NCBI GenBank assembly: GCA_012515825.1
Contig: JAAYXQ010000070.1
Location: 1 to 11,159, forward strand
Source: Fibrobacter sp.
Lineage (GTDB): Bacteria; Fibrobacterota; Fibrobacteria; Fibrobacterales; Fibrobacteraceae
Length of the DNA: 11,159 nt
Direction: 5' to 3'
This document shows, in pieces, positions 1 through 5,950 of the stretch. A program made the position numbers and the translations under genes. Numbering within the stretch: the stretch's first letter is position 1; each line of letters starts with the position of its first letter. Below the pieces are notes generated by a model. The model was not told the origin of the DNA, made no database searches, and was given only the letters and a program-made list of their open reading frames with translations.

Positions 1-443
1 ACGGCTTTAATGGGTTTCCCTTTCTTGATCATGGAATTGACTTGGCTAACAAGCACCGTCATTCCTAAATCTTTAAAGCTTCCAGTATGAGAATTTCCAC
101 ATAGTTTCACCCATAGTTTTTTCATTTGAAGCTCTTGGGCAAGAGCACTTCCATCAAATAGGGGAGTGAACCCTTCTTGCATCGTCACAATATCTTCTTC
201 TGCAATTTCAGGAAGCACCATTTCTCTCTTGCTCCAAATACCACTAGTATCGGCTGGCTTAAAGCTTTGACGGCGTTCTGCAAAGAGTTTTTTCCATTCC
301 TCAGGGCTTTTAGATGCTAAGGCTTTACGGTCTTGTTCGACTTCTAATAAGCTGTTGTCAATAGGGCTTCTATAAATGACTTGGTCTAGAGGATAAGTAT
401 CCGATCCATTAATGTTTTTGAAATGTGCATTAAATAAACTCAT
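1..443 (-). CDS. thrC: Threonine synthase, N-terminal part (runs off the left edge)
   Basis: The first 147 residues of threonine synthase are present; the rest lies outside the window. The enzyme converts O-phosphohomoserine to threonine with pyridoxal phosphate in the cytoplasm, as the last step of threonine synthesis. Translation from the ATG at 441-443 begins MSLFNAHFKNINGSDTYPLD. The diagnostic segment is at residues 116-136, GNSHTGSFKDLGMTVL, in which Lys124 of the TGSFKD motif is the expected Schiff-base lysine. The preceding EGFTPL (90-95) is also typical of the family. A GAGG Shine-Dalgarno five bases upstream supports this start. The gene is divergent from the operon beginning at 559. 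The N-terminal stretch (residues 20-85, WKKLF...RRQSFKP) resembles the longer bacterial ThrC type. Family identity is firm; completeness cannot be judged because the C-terminal two thirds are missing. Confidence 0.93.
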   Translation of the reverse strand, partial: MSLFNAHFKNINGSDTYPLDQVIYRSPIDNSLLEVEQDRKALASKSPEEWKKLFAERRQSFKPADTSGIWSKREMVLPEIAEEDIVTMQEGFTPLFDGSALAQELQMKKLWVKLCGNSHTGSFKDLGMTVLVSQVNSMIKKGKPIKA

Positions 444-448
444 TGGAA

Positions 449-452
449 CCTC
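449..452 (-). promoter_or_regulatory. Ribosome binding site of thrC
   Basis: GAGG on the minus strand lies five bases before the ATG at 441-443 and fixes that codon as the start of threonine synthase. Confidence 0.5.
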
Positions 453-498
453 GGGGCTTCTTTTTGTTTTTACAAGACCAAAGTTAGAAAAGATTTCC

Positions 499-518
499 TA
501 TTCTTAGTAAGTAATAGT
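499..518. promoter_or_regulatory. Imperfect dyad in the divergent intergenic region (possible operator)
   Basis: The sequence CTATT-CTTA-G-TAAG-T-AATAG reads as two 9-base half-sites that are reverse complements around a central G, with one extra T in the right arm. It sits between thrC and the operon starting at 559, where both promoters must lie. A TATATT hexamer at 523-528 could be a -10 element for the plus-strand operon, but I see no convincing -35 for it and no clear promoter for thrC. Regulation by a DNA-binding protein at the dyad is an inference from position and symmetry only. Confidence 0.28.
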
Positions 519-549
519 TTGTATATTTGAAGTCCGAGATAATTTTTTT

Positions 550-553
550 GGAG
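550..553 (+). promoter_or_regulatory. Ribosome binding site deciding a GTG start
   Basis: GGAG lies five bases before the GTG at 559-561. The next in-frame ATG at 571 would be 17 bases away from it. This favours the GTG start, which also gives the lipoprotein signal peptide its two N-terminal lysines. Confidence 0.6.
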
Positions 554-558
554 TTTCT

Positions 559-1959
559 GTGAAAAAAACGATGTTTCTTTATCTTTTCGTTTTAATCCCT
601 TTGCTTGGGATTATGGCGTGCGTTTTTGATTCTGATAATGAGGGTGTTGGTTCTTTTTTAGATCATGAGGGGCTTCCCTTAAATTATAAGGTGGAAACTT
701 TGACGATTGAGGGAATAGAACCTTCTTCAGTGAAATCTTATTTTGATGATTATCCTTATTCTGCAAATGGTCGAGCTGTTTTAGGAACCTCATTTGATTT
801 GAATCATGATTTGTTTTTGGATTTTGCTTTTAGAAATGAAAACTTTTTTTCAGAGTTTTCATCTGATGATTCCGCATCGGGACAATTAGAATTTTATTTG
901 CTAAAAGAATTTTATACTTCGGAATCTTTAACTTTTGACGACTCTTTACCTATAAAAGAAAACTTGACTTTGAGTTATAGTTGGGTCTTGAGTACGGGCA
1001 GTGGTAATCGATTTGTGGATAGTATTGCTGGAATAACAAATTCTTCTTGGTACAGTAAACTTGATTCTTGGGAAGAGGCTGTCTTTGATACAGTCTTTTC
1101 TTTGAATATTGTCAGTTATGATTCGCTCGTTATTTTCCCTATACCAAAGGATTTGATACAAGCGATGAAAAAAGTAGGCGATGCTTGCCGTTTACAGCTT
1201 AAAATTTCAGCAAAAGAAACTTCTAATTTATATCGTTTGAATGGTGCTAGTACTCCTTTCCGTCCTGTGCTCCTTTTGAAAGGAAGTAACAATACTTATT
1301 CCAGTAACTCTCCTTTCCGTATGGCTGCTAAGAGTTCTTACATAAATGAAGTAAGTGATTCTCAAGTTCTTCATGGTGGTGGACTTCGTGAATCATTAAT
1401 CGTAGAGCTCCCTAAAGAAAAAATAATGACTGCTTTAAGTGAGTTTTATGGTGATGAATTCCCTTTTACTGAAGGGGATAGTATGGATGTTCGTCAAATG
1501 GTAGTATTAGCTGAAGTAAAAATTCCTTTGCAAGAAGGAACAAGTAAAAATACTTTGAATAAACCAATACAAATGGTCGTTGCTTCTATGATAGATAGCT
1601 TAGGAGAAGAATCAAGAAAAATGGAAGCATATAAGATAAATTCTGATTTAGTAAAAGCCGAAGGTCATCCAAATATGATTTTTAATGAATTAGATACTTT
1701 ATCTCTACAAGTGACATATGGTTTGCGCGATTTTATAAATAAAGCAAGTGATAAAGAAGATTTTCGTTTTATGGTTCGTTTAGGTTATCCTGTGCTTCAG
1801 CCAAATGATCCTGCTTATACCGATTATATAAATACAGAAGGTGATTCTATCTACTTCTTCTTTTCTCATTTTGATTACGTTTATTATGATTTAGCTCCCT
1901 CTTTAGAGAAACCAATGACTCTAAAGTTATGGCTTGCGACTAAAAGAGGAGAAGAATAA
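559..1959 (+). CDS. Putative lipoprotein of unknown function, first gene of the operon
   Basis: A 466-residue protein starting at GTG. Residues 1-21 form a lipoprotein signal peptide: two lysines, a hydrophobic core (LYLFVLIPLLGI) and the lipobox I-M-A-C with Cys21 as the expected lipidated residue. The next residues (FDSDNEG) are acidic. An Asp just after Cys is an inner-membrane retention signal in E. coli, but that rule does not carry over reliably to other phyla. The mature part has no transmembrane segment and looks beta-rich with many Ser, Asp, Tyr and Phe residues. Residues 370-470 contain repeated hydrophobic strands. I do not recognise a catalytic motif. A distant likeness to Bacteroidetes DUF4270-type lipoproteins (LGTSFD near residue 76; LHGGGLRESLIVELP near 270) is only an impression. 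Its stop overlaps the start of the beta-barrel gene by one base, so the two are probably made together and may form an envelope complex. Base composition is visibly more AT-rich than in the GH57 gene. Confidence 0.7.
   Translation: MKKTMFLYLFVLIPLLGIMACVFDSDNEGVGSFLDHEGLPLNYKVETLTIEGIEPSSVKSYFDDYPYSANGRAVLGTSFDLNHDLFLDFAFRNENFFSEFSSDDSASGQLEFYLLKEFYTSESLTFDDSLPIKENLTLSYSWVLSTGSGNRFVDSIAGITNSSWYSKLDSWEEAVFDTVFSLNIVSYDSLVIFPIPKDLIQAMKKVGDACRLQLKISAKETSNLYRLNGASTPFRPVLLLKGSNNTYSSNSPFRMAAKSSYINEVSDSQVLHGGGLRESLIVELPKEKIMTALSEFYGDEFPFTEGDSMDVRQMVVLAEVKIPLQEGTSKNTLNKPIQMVVASMIDSLGEESRKMEAYKINSDLVKAEGHPNMIFNELDTLSLQVTYGLRDFINKASDKEDFRFMVRLGYPVLQPNDPAYTDYINTEGDSIYFFFSHFDYVYYDLAPSLEKPMTLKLWLATKRGEE
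1947..1951 (+). promoter_or_regulatory. Ribosome binding site and UAAUG coupling junction
   Basis: AGGAG lies seven bases before the ATG at 1959-1961. It is inside the end of the lipoprotein gene, whose TAA stop shares its last A with that ATG. This layout favours coupled translation of the two envelope proteins. Confidence 0.6.
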
Positions 1960-3209
1960 TGAAAACTTTATTATTTGCTTTAGGTTGTTTATTTACAGTT
2001 TCTTCATACGCTTCTTCGGTTATGGGTCTTGATGCATTAGGTGCAGAGGATGTCAGTGGTGCTTCGGCGGCGATTGCTGGTTCTGGCTACGCTGGTAATG
2101 CAAAAGCTTCTGAAGAAGGCGTGTCTATGATGAATCCAGCACGTCTTGCTTATAACAAGAATGTTTCTTTTTCTGCAAATCTTTCTTATCAAATGGTATC
2201 AGCTTCGGTTAAAAATGGATCTCTTGGTACGCAGTCGATAACCATTCCTTCATTTTATCTAGCCTTCCCGATGGGGCAGTTCGGTGCTTTTTCTTTAGGG
2301 CTTTGGCAACATTATTCTTCTAACATTAAATTGGAATTAAGTGATTCTTTAAATTCACAACAAGCAACACTTGAATATCAAGGAAGTATTTTCGAATTCA
2401 CTCCATCTTATGCCATTAAACTTCCTTTTTGGCATCGGTTATCTGTAGGTGGTACGGCTCATTTTGTAATGGGAAATAACAAACGGTTATTGACTCTCGG
2501 TCCAGATAATAGTGCGGTTGCAGAAGAGGATTCTTGGGCAACTAATAATTCAGATGTAACGGACGCTGTGAACGGTTCGTGGTCTATTTTGAATCATCTT
2601 GCCTACTATACTCTTGCTGCTCAGTATCGTGGTAAAACGGCAAGTATTTTTTTCTCTTATACAACGGCTTACACTTTAGTAAATGATATGGAGTATCAGT
2701 TACAGATGAGTCAATTAGATACTTTAGCTCCTACAAAATTATCAAGGCAAATAGATGTTCCAATAACACTTGCTACTGGCGTTTCTTATCGATTACCTAA
2801 ACGTCAATTTGTAATGTTTGATTTTATGTGGAAACCATGGAAAAATGATATTCCAAATGTGGCTGGCAGTTGGGATTTGCCAAATGAAACACTTGTTGAA
2901 TCCGAATTTTTAATTTCTGTTGGCTATCAACGTGATGGAAGTACTATTTTTTATGATAGTTTTATATCACGTATGACTTATCGAGCAGGTGCTTGGTATA
3001 AAAATGGTTACTTGAAAGATGTCTCTGAAGTCGGTGGTTCTATCGGGCTTGGTTTTCCATTAGGGAAGCGTGGCACAACGATTGATCTTGCCATACAAGG
3101 AGGCGTTCGCTCTTCAAAATCGGATGCTTATTTCGATGAGACTTTTATTGGTGTGAAAATAGGGCTCATGGGAATAGGAGCTTGGGGCAACCAGCGCTCA
3201 GGCATGTAA
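1959..3209 (+). CDS. Outer-membrane beta-barrel protein, FadL/PorV-like
   Basis: A 416-residue exported protein. Residues 1-18 form a signal peptide ending S-Y-A, with cleavage expected before Ser19. The mature N-terminus (GLDALGAEDVSGASAAIAGS, then MMNPARLAY near residues 56-64) resembles the plug region of FadL/OMPP1- and PorV-type barrels, where a small-residue-rich stretch precedes an NPA motif. The remainder alternates hydrophobic and polar residues in beta-strands. It ends with a GLGFPLGKRGTTIDLAIQGG-type hairpin and a last strand near residues 396-409, typical of these barrels. Such proteins sit in the outer membrane and carry hydrophobic solutes or act as partners for surface proteins; the substrate here is unknown. 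It overlaps the lipoprotein gene by one base, and the DUF4912-like gene follows 16 bases later. The barrel call is fairly secure; the exact family is less so. Confidence 0.72.
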   Translation: MKTLLFALGCLFTVSSYASSVMGLDALGAEDVSGASAAIAGSGYAGNAKASEEGVSMMNPARLAYNKNVSFSANLSYQMVSASVKNGSLGTQSITIPSFYLAFPMGQFGAFSLGLWQHYSSNIKLELSDSLNSQQATLEYQGSIFEFTPSYAIKLPFWHRLSVGGTAHFVMGNNKRLLTLGPDNSAVAEEDSWATNNSDVTDAVNGSWSILNHLAYYTLAAQYRGKTASIFFSYTTAYTLVNDMEYQLQMSQLDTLAPTKLSRQIDVPITLATGVSYRLPKRQFVMFDFMWKPWKNDIPNVAGSWDLPNETLVESEFLISVGYQRDGSTIFYDSFISRMTYRAGAWYKNGYLKDVSEVGGSIGLGFPLGKRGTTIDLAIQGGVRSSKSDAYFDETFIGVKIGLMGIGAWGNQRSGM

Positions 3210-3212
3210 AAG

Positions 3213-3219
3213 AAAGGAG
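3213..3219 (+). promoter_or_regulatory. Strong ribosome binding site of the lysine-rich gene
   Basis: AAAGGAG lies six bases before the ATG at 3226. It is the best Shine-Dalgarno of the operon and suggests the lysine-rich protein is made in good amounts. Confidence 0.65.
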
Positions 3220-3225
3220 TTTTAG

Positions 3226-4374
3226 ATGGCTATAACTAAGAAGACAACAGCAAAAGAATCAGTTAAAAAAGTGGCATCAAAAATTGTTGAAAAAATAATG
3301 CCAAAAACAAAAAAGAAAGAAACAGCTGTAAAGGCTGAATCAAAAAAGAAAGAAGCTGTTGTGAAAGCTGAAACAAAAAAGAAAGAAACGTCTGTGAAGG
3401 TTGAATCAAAAAAGCCTGCGCCCGTTTCAACAAAAGCAAAGGGGACGAAGGTGAAAAAAGAAGAACCAAAAAAAGCGGGTCTTAAAAAAACTGAAGTAAA
3501 GAAGGCGGAGACTAAAAAAGTAGCCGTAAAAAAAGAAGCTGCTAAAAAAGAAACTGTAAAAAAAGTCGAAAGTAAAAAAACATCGACTTCAAAAAAAGAA
3601 GAAGCCGCTCATTCTTTTGCTCCTGAATATTTAGTGATGATGCAAAAAGATCCTAATTGGCTACAAGCTTTTTGGGAAGTGGCAGACTCTCGTCTCAAAA
3701 AAGTAAAAGCAGGGAAAGAAAAGCTTGTTCTTCGTCTTTTTGATATTTCTTCTGACTTAACTGTTCGTCGTTCAAAGAAAAGAGTTTTCAAAGACATTGA
3801 AATTCCAGCCGATGCAAAATCATGGTATGTTCAAAATCATAATAAAGAAGGTGGCTTTAGGGCTGCTATCGGTACAGCTTCTGGAAGTGAGTTCACTCCA
3901 ATTATTGAAACGGGTGACATGCAAACCTTTAGCTTTGAAGGAATTCGCCCAAATACAGAGAACATGTTCTTTAAGGCTTCTTTAGGAACTGCCAAAATTG
4001 GTGGTTTTAATAGTTCAGGCCTTTCTAGTGTTTCAGCCGAATCTTGGCTTGAACAACTCGCAAGTTCTTCTGAATCGATGTTCTCAGGCACGCTTTCAAG
4101 TGGCGCTTTAGCATCCAATGTTTCAAAAGACTCCGTGAATTATGGAAAAGACTTTTTCTTGTGGGTGAAAACGCGTTTGATCGTTTATGGCGGCACTCGT
4201 CCTGACGCTCATCTTCAAGTCAGAGGAGAGCCATTTCCACTGAATGCTGATGGAACTTTTTCTTTAGAAATGGATTTACCAGATTCTACACAAGTGATTC
4301 CGGTTTTTGCAACTGATAAGGATGGCGATTTTCCAACGACAATCGTTCCTATTGTTGTAAAGCGTACGGAGTAA
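3226..4374 (+). CDS. Lysine-rich DUF4912-like protein with C-terminal Ig-like domain
   Basis: A 382-residue protein with three parts. Residues 1-128 are a low-complexity, strongly basic tail with almost only Lys, Ala, Glu, Val, Thr and Ser. It contains three 11-residue repeats (29-61) and then seven 5-residue KKxxx repeats (87-121). Residues 131-230 (EYLVMMQKDPNWLQAFWEV, later LVLRLFDIS and an FRAAIGTASG strand) fit the DUF4912 pattern, a domain of unknown function. Residues 311-382 (TRLIVYGGTRPDAHLQVRGE, DGTFSLEMDLPD, TDKDGDF) look like a small bacterial Ig-like beta-sandwich. There is no signal peptide, so it should be cytoplasmic. It is 16 bases after the barrel gene and 10 bases before the GH57 branching enzyme. 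That suggests a glucan- or enzyme-binding role, while the basic tail could bind nucleic acid or other polyanions. No catalytic motif is visible, and the function is not established. Confidence 0.75.
   Translation: MAITKKTTAKESVKKVASKIVEKIMPKTKKKETAVKAESKKKEAVVKAETKKKETSVKVESKKPAPVSTKAKGTKVKKEEPKKAGLKKTEVKKAETKKVAVKKEAAKKETVKKVESKKTSTSKKEEAAHSFAPEYLVMMQKDPNWLQAFWEVADSRLKKVKAGKEKLVLRLFDISSDLTVRRSKKRVFKDIEIPADAKSWYVQNHNKEGGFRAAIGTASGSEFTPIIETGDMQTFSFEGIRPNTENMFFKASLGTAKIGGFNSSGLSSVSAESWLEQLASSSESMFSGTLSSGALASNVSKDSVNYGKDFFLWVKTRLIVYGGTRPDAHLQVRGEPFPLNADGTFSLEMDLPDSTQVIPVFATDKDGDFPTTIVPIVVKRTE
3310..3408 (+). repeat. Three tandem 33-bp (11-residue) repeats in the lysine-rich tail
   Basis: The units encode KKKETAVKAES, KKKEAVVKAET and KKKETSVKVES at residues 29-39, 40-50 and 51-61. 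The period is exactly 33 bases, with scattered substitutions. It is a coding repeat, in frame throughout. Confidence 0.8.
3484..3588 (+). repeat. Seven degenerate 15-bp (5-residue) KKxxx repeats
   Basis: Residues 87-121 read KKTEV, KKAET, KKVAV, KKEAA, KKETV, KKVES, KKTST. The Lys-Lys pair recurs every five residues. This differs from the 11-residue period just upstream. Such tails recall histone H1-like and AlgP-like proteins, although the family here is different. Confidence 0.75.
4368..4371 (+). promoter_or_regulatory. Weakly placed ribosome binding site overlapping the upstream stop
   Basis: GGAG ends just at the stop codon of the DUF4912-like gene and lies 13 bases before the ATG of the GH57 gene, which is longer than ideal. 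No better in-frame start is seen, so ribosomes finishing the upstream gene may help start this one. Confidence 0.35.
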
Positions 4375-4384
4375 TCTTGTTTTT

Positions 4385-5950
4385 ATGGGTGCTCCTGGTA
4401 AGCTTTTATTTCTTTTGCATGCACATTTGCCATTTGTGCGTCATCCAGATTACGAACGATTTCTAGAAGAAAATTGGCTCTTTGAAGCCATTTCAGAAAC
4501 ATACTTGCCTTTAGTGCAAGTCTTGTTTCGTCTTTTAGAAAAAGGCGTTCCAGGAACAATCAATTTAAGTGTTTCACCTCCTTTGCTAGAGATGCTTTCG
4601 GATCCTTTGTTGATCGAACGCTACTCGAAACATTTATATAAACAGCTGGAACTGATCGAAAAAGAAATGATCCGTTTTGAAGCGGACGCTGAAAAAATAC
4701 CCGTGATTCGTTTTTATCATAGTCGGCAAAAGGCTTTGATTCATACATGGGAAAAGGTTTGTCAAAAAAATCTTCTTACTGCTTTTAAGTCCCTAGAAGA
4801 TTCTAAGATTTTAACTCTACTCACTTGTGTGGGGACGCATCCATTTTTACCTGCATATCAAAGTGATCCAGATTCTATTCGCCTGCAACTCGAAGTCACT
4901 TCGCGAAGTTTTGAAACTGCTTTTGGAAAAAAGCCAAAAGGGGTATGGCTCCCAGAGTGTGGTTATTTTGATGGCTTAGATTCGTTGCTTGCTGAATATG
5001 GTTTTGAGTATTTCTTTTTAGAAACTCATGGCGTTTTATTAGCAGAACCTCCACCAACATATGGTGTATTTGCTCCAATAAAAACATCTGCTGGTCTTTA
5101 TTGTATTGGAAGGGAACAATCCAGTTCAGTAGAAGTATGGAGCCGTAAATCAGGGTATCCTGGGCATCCAGAATATAGAGAATTTTTTAGAGACATTGCT
5201 TTTGAACGAGAACGAAAATACTTAGGTGAATATTTCTTTGCTGGAGAATCGCCTATTGAAACAGGGCTAAAGTATTATCGAATTACTGGCGGAGAGCATA
5301 AAATGATCTATCGTCCATGGAATGCGATGCGCCTTGCTGAAGATCATGCTCGCTTATTTATAGCTAATCGTGAAGCGACGTTCACCGACCTTATTCCTCA
5401 TGTGGAAGGCCATGAAGCAAGTATTTTAAGCCCTTATGATGCAGAGCTTTTCGGGCATTGGTGGTTTGAAGGCCCTTTATTTATAGAAGCTTTATTTGAA
5501 AAAGCGGCAACTTCCTCTATTTTAGAACTTGCTTCTGTAGAAACTATCTGTAAAACACCTGATTCTTCTACGCATCGCCCTGTATTTTCTTCTTGGGGCG
5601 AAGGTGGCTTTAGTAGTGTCTGGATGAATGACGAAGTACAAGATGCTTACCCTCGTTTCTTTAAGATGAAATCACTTTATAATCATTTGCGTTCATTAAA
5701 GAAAACGAAACGATTACATCGTATCATCACACAAATGGCGCGTGAAATTTTATTGTTCCAATCTTCGGACTGGGCTTTTATGATTCACAACCATTCTGCT
5801 GAGGGTTATGCCAAATCACGTTTAGACGAACACTATAAAAATGTGCTTTCACTTTATGATTTGGCTCTTTCAAAACAGTCGGACCTAAAAGAATTAGATC
5901 GCTTAGAAAAAAAGAATAATCTATTTCCTTGGATTGGCGAACTTCTCTAA
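4385..5950 (+). CDS. 1,4-alpha-glucan branching enzyme, GH57 family (DUF1957 C-terminus)
   Basis: A 521-residue enzyme that should cut alpha-1,4-glucan chains and rejoin them through alpha-1,6 bonds, making branched glycogen in the cytoplasm. The GH57 barrel begins with the HAHLPFVRHP motif (residues 12-21). Glu191 in the GVWLPECGY segment (186-194) is the expected nucleophile. Asp352 in PYDAELFGHWWFEGP (350-364) is the expected acid/base. The loop near 221-260 (PTYGVFAP, IGREQSS, VWSRKSGYPGHPEYREF) matches that of characterised branching enzymes such as TK1436. SSWGEGGFSSVWMN (402-415) and the helical end (430-500, with FQSSDWAFMI) complete the DUF1957 type. Its length, about 520 residues, is normal. 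It is the last gene of the operon, 10 bases after the DUF4912-like gene. Its last 30 bases overlap the end of the oppositely oriented helicase gene, and no terminator is visible between them. Family and activity are well supported; activity on glycogen is inferred. Confidence 0.92.
   Translation: MGAPGKLLFLLHAHLPFVRHPDYERFLEENWLFEAISETYLPLVQVLFRLLEKGVPGTINLSVSPPLLEMLSDPLLIERYSKHLYKQLELIEKEMIRFEADAEKIPVIRFYHSRQKALIHTWEKVCQKNLLTAFKSLEDSKILTLLTCVGTHPFLPAYQSDPDSIRLQLEVTSRSFETAFGKKPKGVWLPECGYFDGLDSLLAEYGFEYFFLETHGVLLAEPPPTYGVFAPIKTSAGLYCIGREQSSSVEVWSRKSGYPGHPEYREFFRDIAFERERKYLGEYFFAGESPIETGLKYYRITGGEHKMIYRPWNAMRLAEDHARLFIANREATFTDLIPHVEGHEASILSPYDAELFGHWWFEGPLFIEALFEKAATSSILELASVETICKTPDSSTHRPVFSSWGEGGFSSVWMNDEVQDAYPRFFKMKSLYNHLRSLKKTKRLHRIITQMAREILLFQSSDWAFMIHNHSAEGYAKSRLDEHYKNVLSLYDLALSKQSDLKELDRLEKKNNLFPWIGELL

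Noticed and set aside
1959..1990. Lipobox-like A-L-G-C in the beta-barrel protein (Cys10)
   Set aside because: The cysteine is only ten residues in, too early for a lipoprotein signal, the -3 residue is Ala, and a good signal peptidase I site follows at residues 16-18.
3310..3588. Tandem repeats considered as a CRISPR array or VNTR
   Set aside because: The repeats are in frame, degenerate and without spacers; they encode a lysine-rich protein tail.
3837..4118. Minus-strand 93-codon reading frame
   Set aside because: It lies wholly inside the DUF4912-like gene, has no ribosome binding site and no recognisable domain.
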